A DNA stretch of 64,000 nt from Platerodrilus igneus. Lineage: Eukaryota; Arthropoda; Insecta; Coleoptera; Lycidae. The position numbers and the translations under genes were made by a program. The notes under the pieces were generated by a model that saw nothing but the letters and a program-made list of their open reading frames with translations, did not search any database and was not told the DNA's origin. Below are positions 1-11,159 of the stretch, in pieces. Positions within the stretch are counted from its first letter, which is position 1. The number at the start of each line of letters is the position of its first letter. The stretch covers positions 3,606,501-3,670,500 of the forward strand of contig JARFIW010001215.1 in the NCBI GenBank assembly GCA_036346225.1, written 5' to 3'.

Positions 1-1422
1 CAATTTCCACTTGAACGGTGGAAAGTAAAACAACTGAAGGTTTAGCTAAAGAATTAAATAAAACGACATTCGAAGTTGACGGACCACTACAGCTAAACGA
101 ATTCGTTGATTACTCAGAAGGACGAGGAGCGGGAGGCTTGTAGCGGTCTTGAATAGCGGGAGTAGTGCGAGGTGATAGCTTATAGGCGGCGGTGTCCGGG
201 CTCAAGCGTGCCTGGTTACTAGCAGCGCAAGCGGGTTTAGACGAAACGCGATCGAAGTGCTATAACGAATGATGACGTTGATTGCATTGGCGGCATGAAA
301 AAGTAGAACTACATTTATTTAAAATGTGAGAATTACCAAGGCAATTAATACAAAGATGTTGTTTTTTTGTAAAGTTGTAACGATCTTGCGACGAAGGTTT
401 AACGAAATCATTACAGCGATAAAAATTGTGATCTTGTTTGCAAAGCGGACATTTATTAACAATAGACTTCGTCTGTACTAACATGGTAACAGCGGAGCGT
501 TGTTTAGACGGGTTGCTGGAGTGAATAACTTTTTTTAAATCAGTTTTATGATTTAACAACAAATTCGATAAGGATTTAGACGTATTTTCCAGATAAGCAA
601 TTAACTTTTTATAAGATGGGATAGTGGTCGGATCTTGATGCATTTCAAAACTACGAGCACTGTGTGCATCCAAGCGATTTAAAATCATTTGTACAAGAAT
701 AAAATCCCATTGCTCTATGGATAAATCAAATTTTTTAAGCGCTTGTAAATTATCCACAAAAGTATCAACTAATTTTTGCAAACCGACGGGGTTATCGGAG
801 TTTAATTACGAAATTTATCTATATTGTTCCATAGAATATTACGAAATTTTTTACGAAGTTTTGTGTATGTAAGAGAGTAATTTGCTTCTGTAAGATCAAA
901 GTTTTTAATGGTGGAATCTTTTAGTGCTGATTGAAGATACGAAAATTTATCCACGTCCGACAAATCGTTATTATGATGAACTAAACTATCAAACCGATCA
1001 ATAAAACTTTCAAAGAAACAACTTTCCCCATCAAACGTAGGCAGCAACAGCGGTGGGAGTGTTACTTTTGACTTTAGAGTATCTAGCGGCGGGGACACAT
1101 CGGCCCGATGCGAAGATTAGCTGGTAAACAGCTTAAAATAGAGCGCTTTTATTTGAAAATAGTTGTTGTCAAAGCGTTTACGGATAGCGTCTTCTAACTC
1201 AAATTTTTTATCAGCGTTACCGGCGGAAGAAATGGCACCTACTATCCAATTATGGTATGTAAGAAAATTTTCTCTAACGGTTTCCAGGGATTCGTACCTG
1301 GCGCGAAATAAATCTAAAAAAGCTATTTCAACAGTACACTTTTGAGCGATTTCAAACATTTCCTCTAACGAATTGATTGCGATATTACGTAAAAAACCAT
1401 TACGTTTCAATTTTTCTGCCAT
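1..1422 (-). pseudogene. BEL/Pao gag, copy A, broken and cut by the window edge
   Basis: Gag-like region read on the minus strand, starting at the ATG at 1420-1422 (protein begins MAEKLKRNGF). The N-terminal part runs to about 802, where a stop follows residues DKFRN. The C-terminal part (781-260) carries retroviral-type zinc knuckles: CPLCKQDHNFYRC, CINCLGNSHILNKC and a third starting CRQCNQRHH. In the family, Gag packages the element RNA, and BEL elements normally have one continuous Gag-Pol frame; here it is interrupted, so this is a relic. Positions 1-1480 are almost identical to 5262-6750 (copy B), including the same stop at DKFRN. The sequence continues toward protease at the left edge. 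Copy A lacks about 9 bp near 907-912 that copy B has at 6175. Confidence 0.88.
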
Positions 1423-1630
1423 GGTTACAAATAAATTGAATACAAACGCGGATTTATAATAGCCTAGCGGCGATAACAAACACGTATGCCTATTGCACAG
1501 CAGATAACAATTGCTCGTAACAAACTCAACTATACAAATTATGCTAATTAACTGCCAATGTTTTGATGAGCGGTATAATTAATTATCTGAGTTTGTTGTT
1601 TTATTCAAATCCGGCGAGAAGCTTACCAAA

Positions 1631-2149
1631 TGTAAAAGCGGTGTAAATTTGAAATAGCTCTTTGGTAGAGAGCGAAGTGGACTGTATATAAAGTTAAGTG
1701 ATAGTTTAACAAACAACAAATACTTAATGTTTTTAATCAGGTCAAGCGTTTACTAAAAGCACTCACCTGGTGATTTGTGTAGCGGTGCCCACGAAAAAAA
1801 CGTTGTAACAAATACTACTCTTCTCTTTGGCGGTTGTAGCGAAGGACACTTATAACGATAGCGGTGTTCTAAAGACAAGCGGTTCATGTAAATAATTTGT
1901 TCTATGTAGAGCGTGTACAATAGCGATGCGGACCGTTCGAACGATAAATCGATTCTCTCCTGCTGAGCTTCGTGGACTTTCCAGTCAATACACTGTATTC
2001 TTGCACTCGCGGCACATGTTTGCGCGTGCTTCCAGTAAACCATGAAAATTTTACTAACAAATTAAAATATACCGCGGCGAATGTAAATAATCAACAACCT
2101 CAATGTAACATGAAATTTAGTTTTAATTATTTACACTATAAACGGAACA
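1631..2149 (-). repeat. BEL/Pao LTR shared by tandem copies A and B
   Basis: On the minus strand it starts TGTTCCG (2149 down) and ends TTTACA (1631), with TG...CA borders. It matches 6900-7430 along its length. On its left lies the 5' internal sequence of copy A; on its right lies the 3' end of the copy B internal region, so one LTR serves both. A primer-site-like run (ttggtaagcttctcgccgg, minus strand) follows directly at 1612-1630. I could not assign it to a tRNA. A minus-strand open frame of 96 codons lies inside this LTR (1753-2043); it is broken in the other LTR and is probably incidental. Confidence 0.85.
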
Positions 2150-2160
2150 TACCTCCCACC
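2150..2160 (-). other. polypurine tract of BEL copy B
   Basis: The minus strand reads GGTGGGAGGTA immediately before the LTR start at 2149. This is where plus-strand DNA priming would occur in an LTR retrotransposon. The related plus-strand element has a worn version (gtgagcggta) at the same place, 22678-22687. Confidence 0.7.
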
Positions 2161-2284
2161 AAAATGCAAGGCATTTTAAAGAAAAAAAAATTATAAGGCA
2201 GAGGGGAAGGGGCGGAATGACCAAGCAAAAAAAAGCAAAAAAAAGGATCTACAAAAAACAAAAGAAAAAAGAAGAATTTTTTTC

Positions 2285-4850
2285 CTACATTGCGGGCAAA
2301 GGGCAGAGCTTTGACACGGTAATAGAAAAGGGACCAGCAAAGTCGACGTCCAAACATAAAAAGGGTTTGACTTGAGTTTGACATGAAGGCAGGTTGCCCA
2401 TGGGAGGTTGCAATGCGACCGGATTGGTCTTCCAACACGTTAGACAGTGACTCAAAATACGACGGATAGATTGCCTTCCAGAAATAATCCAAAAGTACTG
2501 ACTGACGAGAAAATGGACCATTTGAGCACCCGCGTGGAAGTATTTTAAGTGAACGTAAGTGAATCGACTTTTGCTAGGTAACAAAGCGGGAAATTTACGG
2601 TCAGAGGACAAAGGCGAGGCGCGTGAACCAGGCGACCTCCGACGCGCAAGATTCCATCACGAATAAAAGGGGACAATTTGCAAAAACTCTTTTTTAAAGG
2701 GGATCCAGAATGAATGGCTTCAAGCTCGATAGCAAAATAAGATTGTTGAGTATACGCAAGCAAAAGGATCAGAGCATTGTGCAACTCAGAAGATGACAAA
2801 GGTCCGAGTACCTTTCGAGTGGGTGACGTAGATTATGACGAAAACGGAGAATCCAAGCAACAATGCGAGTAATAAATGAAAAGAAAGAGTGATTTTCTAG
2901 AATTGATTGAATCCAAGAAGATGTTACGACAGCGGATAAAACAATAGAGCGTTGTTCAGTGAGAACTTCAGGAATATCTGAAGGCGGAATATATGGACTG
3001 AAGTTTTCAAAAGACCCATACAAGGTTGGTGAAGCCGCCCACCATAGAGAACATTGGCACAAGTCGGTAGGGAGTAAACCACGTAACCCGACATCGGCAG
3101 GATTCTCGGTGGAGGGGATGTGATGCCAAGAGGCGCGAGACGTGTTTTCCTGAATGTAAGCAACACGGTTGGCGACAAAAGTCTTCCAACGCTGCGGCAG
3201 GGAACGAATCCACGAAATTACTACCATGGAGTCAGACCAACAATAAATTTTATGAAAAGTATGGTTCGAATCAAGGGTTTTGAGGACAAAGACTAATAAT
3301 TTGGATGCCAATGTGGCGGTCAACAATTCGAGACGGGGTAAAGAGATTGTATGAAGGGGTGCGATCTTAGACTTAGCGAACACTAAGCGAACCTCAATGG
3401 CGCAAGGAGTAACAAAGCGAAAATAAACAACAGCACAGTAACCACGTTCGGAAGCGTCAGCAAAGCAGTGAACTTCGCACGCAGTAAACTTTGGCGGGAT
3501 AAGCAAGCGGGGTAAGGCCAAATCCGAAAGAAGCGGTAAGTCATGCAAGTATCTCCCTACACAAGCTGAGGAGATCGGGGAGAAGGGGGAGCACCCCAGT
3601 CTAATTTTAACGACCATAAACGTTGAATTAAGTGTTTTACCAGAAAAGTAAGAGGGGATAAAAGTCCCATGGGGTCGAAAATACGAGCTAAGTTAGAAAG
3701 TAGGTTGCGTTTGGTACAGCAGGTACTTAGTGGTTGAACTAGAAAACAAAAATTATCTGAAGTGGGATTCCATTGAAGACCTAAAACTTTTAAAGTTTGA
3801 GTATCAGGATCCTCAAAGGAGCGGGGTTGCGCGAATTGCTGCGTAGCGGAAAGATCTTTTAACAATGCGGGATGGTTACTTGACTATTTATGAAGTTCGA
3901 AACCACCAAGTTTTAAAAGAGCAATTAGTTGATTACGTAGAGCGAGGGTTGATTCAATAGAATCTGCACCAGTAACGATGTCATCAATGTAAGTATGGTG
4001 GCGAAGAGCGAAAGCGGCTAACGAATTAGAATTCCCTTCGTCCACGACTAACTACTAAAGTGTGCGTATGGCAAGAAAGGGAGCACAATTGATTCCATAT
4101 GTAACGGTTTTTAATTTAAAATCCTGAATAGGCTCCTCAGGGGAGAGGCGCCAAACAATTCGTTGATAGTCACACTGAGCGGGATTTACAAGAATTCGTC
4201 TATACATCTGACGAATATCGGCAGTGACGACATACGGATGTAAAAGAAATTGTAACAAAATTGCGGTGTATCGGGTTGCAACTTCGGCCCAACAAACAAG
4301 TGATCGTTTAAGGACGATTGAGGCAGAGATTTAGCGGAAGCGTTGAAAACAACTCGTCATTTCGTACTTTCGCTTTCGGGTTTCACAACGCAATGATGCG
4401 GGATGTAATAAGAAAAGTCCGAATGAGACCCAATAACAACAGATTGCATATGTTGAGAATCAAGATATTCACGCATGAACGAAACGTATTGTTCATAAAC
4501 ACGAGGTTGCTTGAGTAGACGATTTTCTAAAGCGACAAATCGTTGTAAGGCAAGATCACGACACCCTGGAAAAATGGTTTTTGATGTCTAAACGGCAATG
4601 AGACGACATATCGACATTGTTCATTGCGGCGAAACGTATCGACAAAATGTTTTACAAAAAGAGTTTATGCAGGCGTGAAAGGTTGAGCGGCGGGGACAGC
4701 TTCGACTTCCCAGAATTTAGCGACAATATCTTCCAATGGGGAAGTAGAATCTGTCATACAAAACAAGCTAGTTATTTAAGAAGCGGGCGAGGAGGGTATG
4801 TTTCCCATTAAAACATATCCGAAGATGGTATTAATAGCAACAGGTTGATC
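2285..4850 (-). pseudogene. BEL/Pao pol (RT, RNase H, start of integrase), degenerate and deleted
   Basis: Minus-strand pol in several frames. RT: SLNDHLFVGPKLQPDTP near 4260-4320, then ADIRQMYRRILVNP and YGINCAPFLAIRTL (4258-4055). Connection region: LGLQWNPTSDNFCF and IFDPMGLLSPLTFLVKHL (3865-3620). RNase H region: HCFADASERGYCAVVY, ISLPRLELLTA, YCWSDSMVVISWI and STENPADVGLRGLLP (3500-3080). Integrase zinc region: YFHAGAQMVHFLVSQYFWI and HCLTCWK (2560-2420). The integrase catalytic core is missing: the frame passes from DVDFAGPFSIT straight into the terminal VSKLCPLPAM. In the plus-strand relative these two points are ~0.85 kb apart. Frameshifts separate the blocks, so the copy is inactive. 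Confidence 0.9.
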
Positions 4851-4854
4851 GCTA

Positions 4855-5275
4855 TCACCCTGGATGCGACCGTCTAATAACATTTGGTGGAAAATATCCG
4901 CGCCAAGTAAGAAAGAAATCAATGGGTCCAGATTGAGCAAAGAGAGGACCAGCTAGTTTGAGGTTAGCGAGATGATTAAAATGTTGTAAAGAAATATTAG
5001 AAGTAGGTAAATTTTCACGAATTTTGGGAAGTACTACAGCTTGAAAATTCATAATCGGTGAAGAAACACCTATTGGTTTGAGCGAAACGGCGCCAGTGCC
5101 ATTCGGAACAGCTGAGCGTATAGAACCTAAACTACTAAGGGTAAGAGAATGTGGAGTAGTACGAAAACCTAAACGTTTCACACTACTTTGCGAAATAAAA
5201 GAAGTCATGCTGCCCAAATCGAGTAAACCGCGAAATTGCTGGAAAGAACCAGAGCAATCAGCAATTTCCACTTGA
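4855..5275 (-). pseudogene. BEL/Pao aspartic protease region
   Basis: Minus-strand frame between gag and RT. It contains LLDLGSMTSFISQSSVKRLG, which matches the retropepsin active-site neighbourhood (usually D-S/T-G followed by a hydrophobic stretch). The middle residue is Leu instead of Ser/Thr, so catalysis is doubtful. In the family this protease cuts the Gag-Pol polyprotein. The frame joins upstream to gag and downstream, after frameshifts, to RT. Its 3' end (5262-5275) is the point where the window's left-edge copy also begins. Confidence 0.8.
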
Positions 5276-5370
5276 ACGGTGGAAAGTAAAACAACTGAAG
5301 GTTTAGCTAAAGAATTAAATAAAACGACATTCGAAGTTGACGGACCACTACAGCTAAACGAATTCGTTGA

Positions 5371-6692
5371 TTACTCAGAAGGACGAGGAGCGGGAGGCTT
5401 GTAGCGGTCTTGAATAGCGGGAGTAGTGCGAGGTGATAGCTTATAGGCGGCGGTGTCCGGGCTCAAGCGTGCCTGGTTACTAGCAGCGCAAGCGGGTTTA
5501 GACGAAACGCGATCGAAGTGCAATAACGAATGATGACGTTGATTCCATTGGCGGCATGAAAAAGTAGAACTACATTTATTTAAAATGTGAGAATTACCAA
5601 GGCAATTAATACAAAGATGTTGTTTTTTTGTAAAGTTGTAACGATCTTGCGACGAAAGTTTAACGAAATCATTACAGCGATAAAGATTGTGATCTTGTTT
5701 GCAAAGCGGACATTTATTAACAATAGACTTCGTCTGTACTAACATGGTAACAGCGGAGCGAGGTTTAGACGGGTTGCTGGAGTGAATAACTTCTTTTAAC
5801 TCAGTTTTATGATTTAACGACAAATTCGATAAGGATTTACACGTATTTTCCAGATAAGCAACTAACTTTTTATAAGATGGGATAGCGGTCGGATCTTGAT
5901 GCATTTCAAAACTACGAGCACCGTGTACATCCAAGCAATTTAAAATCATTTGTACAAAAATAAAATCCTATTGCTCTATGGATAAATCAAATTTTTTAAG
6001 CGCTTGTAAATTATCCACAAAAGTATTAACTAATTTTTGCAAACCGACGGGGTTATCGGAGTTTAATTACGAAATTTATCTATATTGTTCCATAGAATAT
6101 TACGAAATTTTTTACGAAGTTTTGTGTATGTAAGAGTGCAATTTGCTTTTGTAAGGTCAAAGTTTTTAATGGTTAAAAGTGAGGAATCTTTTAGTGCTGA
6201 TTGAAGATACGAAAATTTATCCACGTCCGACAAATCGTTATTATGATGAACTAAACTATCAAACCGATCAATAAAACTTCCAAAGAAACAACTTTCTCCA
6301 TCAAATGTAGGCAGCGACAGCGGTAAGAGTGTTACTTTTGACTTTAGAGTTTCTAGCGGCGGGGACACATCGGCCCGATGCGAAGATTGGCTGGTAAACA
6401 GCTTGAAATAGAGCGCTTTTATTTGAAAATAGTTGTTGTCAAAGCGTCTACGGATAGCGTCTTCCAACTCAAATTTTCCATCAGCGTCACCGGCGGAAGA
6501 AATGGCACCTACTATCCAATTATGGTATGTAAGAAAATTTTCTCTAACGGTTTCCAGGGATTCATACCGTGCGCGAAATAAATCTAAAAAAGCTGTTTCA
6601 ACAGTACACTTTTGAGCGATTTCAAACATTTCCTCTAACGAATTGATTGCAATATTACGTAGAAAACCATTACGTTTCAATTTTTCTGCCAT
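5371..6692 (-). pseudogene. BEL/Pao gag, copy B
   Basis: Minus-strand gag starting at the ATG at 6690-6692 (MAEKLKRNGFLRNIAINSLE). The first part is open to about 6063, where it stops after DKFRN. The second part resumes near 5949 and ends at 5371 after KPPAPRPSE. Zinc knuckles are CPLCKQDHNLYRC and CINCLGNSHILNKC. The third, CRQWNQRHH, has lost a cysteine that copy A keeps. The stop after DKFRN is identical in copies A and B, so the lesion is older than their duplication. The plus-strand relative reads KFPKLNSDNPTG here, showing the original frame. Confidence 0.9.
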
Positions 6693-6899
6693 GGTTACAA
6701 ATAAATTGAATACAAACGCGGATTTATAATAGCCTAACGGCGATAACAAACACGTATGTCTATTGCACAGCAGATAACAATTGCTCGTAACAAACTCAAC
6801 TATACAAATTATGCTAATTAACTGCCAATGTTTTGATGAGCGGTATAATTAATTATCTGAGTTTGTTGTTTACTCAAATCCGGCGAGAAGCTTACCAAA

Positions 6900-7430
6900 T
6901 GTAAAAAGCGGCGTAAATTTGAAATAGCTCTTTGGTAGAGAGCGAAGTGGACTGTATATTAAGTTAAGTGATAGTTTAACAAACAACAAATAATAATCAG
7001 ATCAAGCGTTTACTAAAAGCACTCACCTGGTGATTTGTGAAGTCCTGCCCACGAAAAAACGATGTAACAAATACTACTCTTCTCTTTGGCGGGTGTAGCA
7101 AAGCACATTTATAACGATAGCGGTGTTCTAAAGACAAGCGGTTCATGTAAATAATTTGTTGTATGTAGAGCGTGTACAATAGCGATGCGGACCGTTTGAA
7201 CGATAAATCGATTCTCTCCTGCAGAGCTTCGTGGACTTCTTAGTCAATACACTGTGTTTTTGCACATGCGGAATAGTCGTTTATCACTCGCGGCACATGT
7301 TTGCGCGTGCTTCTAGTAAACCATGGAAATTTTACTACCAAATTTTAATATACCGCGGCGAATGTAAATAATCAACAAACTCAATGTAACATGAAATTTA
7401 GTTTTAATTATTTACACTATAAACGGAACA
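6900..7430 (-). repeat. BEL/Pao 5' LTR of copy B
   Basis: The minus strand begins TGTTCCG at 7430 and ends TACA at 6900, about 531 bp. It corresponds to 1631-2149 with scattered substitutions and small indels. The primer-site-like run ttggtaagcttctcgccgg follows at 6881-6899. On the right it joins directly to a LINE fragment at 7431. Confidence 0.85.
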
Positions 7431-9190
7431 AAAACCGTATAGCAAAAGTTTAAAAGACGCGGGAGTATAGAAAATGTAGAGAAAGTTGGTTAGATGGCAA
7501 GATTATATAGGGAATTTGTATGCACGAGAGGAACTAACAACATTAGAACAGGAATCAGATATTGAAAACAATGACTTGGGATATCCTATACTTAGAGATG
7601 AGTTTGAATTAGCATTAAAGGGTCTGAAAATGGTAAGATGCCCGAGTACAGATAAGGTGCAAGCAGAAACTCTAAAAGCCGCTAGACAAGCAGTAACAGG
7701 ACGTCTCTTCCAACTTGTAAGCTATATGTATGAGACAAGCGAGATACCCAAAGATTTCAAACGTAACATCATAGTAACTATACCAAAAAAGGAAGGCGAG
7801 GATAGATATGAAAATTTTCGAACGATAAGTTTGATAGCACACGTTTCAAAAATATGAACTAGAATTGTACAAAGACGAATGGAAGAACGAGCAGAAGAAA
7901 TACTAGGAGAAGATCAGTTTGGGTTTAGGCGAAACAGGGGACACGGGAGGCTATTTTAGCTCCGAGAGTGATAATGGAGAAAACAATAGTAATAGAAGAA
8001 AGCGTGAATATAAGGTTTGTAGATCTGGAAAAAGCATTCGACAATGTAAAATGGAAAAGAATGTTCGAAATTTTCAAAAAGATTGGAATAAGTTATAGGA
8101 ATAGACGAATAGTACATAGCTTATACAAAGAACAAACAGTAATAGAATTAGAGCAGGAACGTAGAGAAGTAAATATTAGGAAAGGGGTGAGACAGGGATG
8201 TGCCCTATCCCCATTAATTTTTAACTTTACATTGAAGAGGCAATGAATACTGCCAAATGCAGGAAAACATTTGGAATTATTATGCAGGGACAAAAAATTG
8301 ATATGCTTAGATTTGCAGATGATATAGCAGTATTAGCATCTAGCATCTGCTCTTAATGAAATGGAAACGGTTCTAACAGGAAGATGCCGTATGAAAATTA
8401 ACTAAAATAAAACTAAAGTACTTGTATGCAAAGAAGGGGAAAATAAATCAAAAACAAGAATACAAATAGGTAACAAGAATTTGCAAGAGCTTAAGGATTT
8501 TGGCTACCTAAGAAGCCAAATAACGCAAAATGGGAAAATCGCAAAAGATATAAAACAAAGATTAACACAAGGTCGTGCTACATTTAACAAGAAAAAGCAA
8601 CTACTATGTTCGAAGACAACAAACATAGAATCAAGGAAAAGATTGCTTAAAACATATGCGTGGAGCGCATCACTGTACGGCTATGAAGCCTGAACGGTAG
8701 GAAAAGCGGACAAGAAAAAGGTAGAAGCCTTTGAAATGTGGTGCTACAGACGTATGATGAAGATATCATGGACAGACAAAGTTAAGAACGAAGATGTACT
8801 AAAAAGGGTAGGGGAAGAAAGAAATATGTGGAAAACGGTAAAAATAGGAGAGATAGGATGATAGGCCATATACTACGGCATGAGGGAATAGTGCGAAATA
8901 TATTAGAAGCAGAGAAAGGAAAAAAGAGAAGTAGAGGTGGACCTAGGTTAGACGTGCACACAGATAGTGAAAGATGTAGGTTGTAGGAATTTGAGGGAAA
9001 TGTGTAGGCTAGCTCAGAATAGAAATCAATGGAGGTACGCATCCAACAGTCCCAAGATGGATAAACTAATGACAAAAAAAGTAACTGTACTTAAACATGA
9101 TGACTATTATAAGCAACTACAAGTATTGGTTGGGCAATATTCTCGAATAATGTTAATGGTGTGAAAGGATTTACTAGAAAACTAATAATT
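7431..9190 (+). pseudogene. non-LTR retrotransposon RT fragment (LINE copy 1)
   Basis: Reverse transcriptase pieces in shifting frames: LKGLKMVRCPSTDKVQAE (7615-7670), IIVTIPKKEGEDRYENFRTI, EILGEDQFGFRRNRG (7900-7935), FVDLEKAFDNVKWKRMFEIF (about 8015-8075), GVRQGCALSPLIFNF (8183-8230) and LRFADDIAVLAS (8308-8345), the last being the YADD-type catalytic box with F for Y. The C-terminal part has LKDFGYLRSQITQNG, VEAFEMWCYRRMMKISWTD and IGHILRHEGIVRNI, typical of a LINE group common in insects. The clade (RTE-like or relative) is not certain. The copy is 5'-truncated and carries several stops. The 3' tail shares sequence with the two pieces that follow. Confidence 0.85.
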
Positions 9191-9299
9191 CGGCAAATGT
9201 CTAAGGGTTGGGGTATCTTGGCAGTCACAGGCTGTTTAAGCCCCTTCACTGAATCTCGATGAAATAGGGCATACGATTATAAAACAATAGAAGGGGAAC

Positions 9300-9935
9300 C
9301 GAGCTGTATATAGATTGTGTGAGAATTTCAGGAAACTGTGTAGGCTAGCTCAAAATATACATAAGTGCAGGTACGTGTTCAACCAGTTTTGAAACAGAAA
9401 ACCTAGTGACGAAAAAATAAGCGCAGATAAATTTGATGATTATTATAAACAACTACAGGTGTTGGTTGTGAAATATCTGCAACTAATGTTGACTGTGCGA
9501 AAAGATATATTGAAAAAAAATTTTAATCGGCTAATGTGCTGGGGGGACTTGGCAACCACAGGCTGCTTACCCCCCTTCACAACCTTACATGTGATTTTCC
9601 AGTGCTCCACCCGAAGGTACTACATTGGCCAGGAAGCGAGTTTTTTTTACCTGGAAAATTTGGAATTTTGCGAACCCTTGCTGTTCCAAACAAGGTAGGG
9701 ATCTTTAACGTGCGTGACAACACTCACACACGGGACCTCCATTTTACCTCTCATCCGAACGAGGGTGTATTTTCGTGAAAAATGCCCACCTAACATTTTT
9801 CAAGCGGACCGTGTCGGGATTCGAACCTAGGACCTTGGGCGTAGTAGTCACACACATGCCACTACGCCACGAAGCCGCCTCCCCCCTTTACAACCACTGA
9901 ATGTCGGGGAAATAGGGTATATAATTGTAAAACAA
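9300..9935 (+). repeat. LINE copy 2, 3' tail piece split by a SINE
   Basis: 9310-9570 repeats the tail of copy 1 (near 8985-9250): the run tgtgtaggctagctca is shared at 9001-9016 and 9339-9354. The tail resumes after the SINE at about 9886-9935, ending ...gtaaaacaatag as copy 1 does near 9277-9290. It is very 5'-truncated and has no useful frame. Confidence 0.7.
9585..9883 (-). mobile_element. tRNA-derived SINE, copy 1
   Basis: Minus-strand copy of the five-member SINE family. The tRNA-like head is at the right end (box A cgtggcgtagtgg, box B ggttcgaatcc on the minus strand), and the 3' end, ...ggagcactggaaaatcaca, is at the left. Near-direct repeats ccccccttcacaacc (9570-9584) and ccccctttacaacc (about 9884-9898) flank it as a likely target-site duplication of ~14 bp inside LINE copy 2. 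Confidence 0.82.
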
Positions 9936-9949
9936 TAGAAGAGGACCGA

Positions 9950-10435
9950 ACTGCATCTAACAAGAAAAAACAGCACCTATGATGAAAAACAACAAACATA
10001 GAAGCAAGAAAAACATTGTTGAAAGCATATGTGTAGAGCACAGCACAGTATGCTTATGAAATACGGGCAGTAGGAAATGCAGACAGAAAAACAGTAGCAT
10101 CCTTTTGGAATGTTGTGTTTCAGATGTATGAGGATGATAGCATGGACATACAAAGTTAATAACAAATAGGTTATAGAAATAGTAGGGGAATAAGGATATA
10201 TGTGGAAAAAATAGGGGAATTAGAAGGGTAGAATACGTTCCAAAGCATTTTTGGGAAATATTATGGGATATATTACAAGCAGAGATAGGAAAAAGGAGGC
10301 AGATGTAGACCTAGATCAGATAGTGATAGATGTAGACTGTGCAAATTTCAGGGAAATGTGTAGGTTAGTTCATAATAGAAAACAATGAAGGTACGCGTCT
10401 AACCAGTTCCAGGACTGAGGACCTAATGATGATGA
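9950..10435 (+). pseudogene. LINE copy 3, RT C-terminal piece
   Basis: Third piece of the same LINE. It aligns with 8570-9060: the part matching STTNIESRKRLLKTYAWSA is present as a degenerate version near 9985-10040, and the tail again contains gtgcaaatttcagggaaatgtg. It is full of stops and starts further 3' in the element than copy 1. Nothing recognisable follows until 10770 (10436-10770 is AT-rich without a supported feature). Confidence 0.7.
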
Positions 10436-10770
10436 CTCTTTAATTAAAATATCGAGAGTCCCAAAAGGGATATTTTTGATTTTTTTTACTGTAATATTGC
10501 CTAATCTAATTGCTAATTTTCAAATTAATTAATTTTGTTCTACTAGACATACTTTTTCTATTAAAAGGATATAAATTATGTTCTCCAATTACGTTTGACC
10601 CAGCATTCGGGCCAAATGTAATCATGGCTTGTAATTCCTATACGCATCGTATAGTACAGTCTTCAAGTGTGAAACAAAACAGTTCCACCAACAAAAAAAT
10701 GAACCTAATATCCTAATTTCTAAAGAAATTATTAACTTTTAGTGGTGCTATAATGAGAAAATAAATATTG

Positions 10771-11140
10771 TAATGAAAACTTTAATTGCACAACAATAGG
10801 TCTTTACTTCCAGCTAATCGCTAACAGTTCAAATACTAGTTTCTTAATATTACGATGGCAACTTCTTAATTACCTATTATCGAAGCACTATAATTAGCTG
10901 TCAAAGCACTGACTCTTAGTTTATATTGATTACTCCAGTAATTTATGTCACATAAGACAATTTATATGACATCTTTCAAAGCTTTAAACTAGAACATATT
11001 GCTATCAAAGCTTCAATTAGAACTACGAGGGACGTCTTTTATGTTTTGTATACTGAGACATAGTCTTTAGTTAACCTAAATCTAAAACTTCAGTGCGATA
11101 CGTTTAGTGTTGTAGCTACGACGAACTATCAAAGTTAACA
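10771..11140 (-). repeat. diverged LTR remnant related to the 41-55 kb gypsy LTR
   Basis: The left border tgtaatgaaaact resembles the reverse complement of the LTR 3' end at 44325-44337. Within it, cagctaatcg, cgaagcactataa, agtttatatt and ctttaaactagaacatatt match the complement of 43990-44240 in the same order. It has no internal region, so it is a solo or partial LTR. Confidence 0.6.
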
Positions 11141-11159
11141 AGTTAATCGAAAAATGGAA

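Noticed and set aside
1753..2043. LTR-encoded 96-residue protein
   Set aside because: The matching LTR at 6900-7430 has the frame broken; such frames are common by chance in LTRs.
2136..2492. 118-codon minus-strand frame rich in Phe
   Set aside because: It is an off-frame reading of the BEL pol end, polypurine tract and LTR start.
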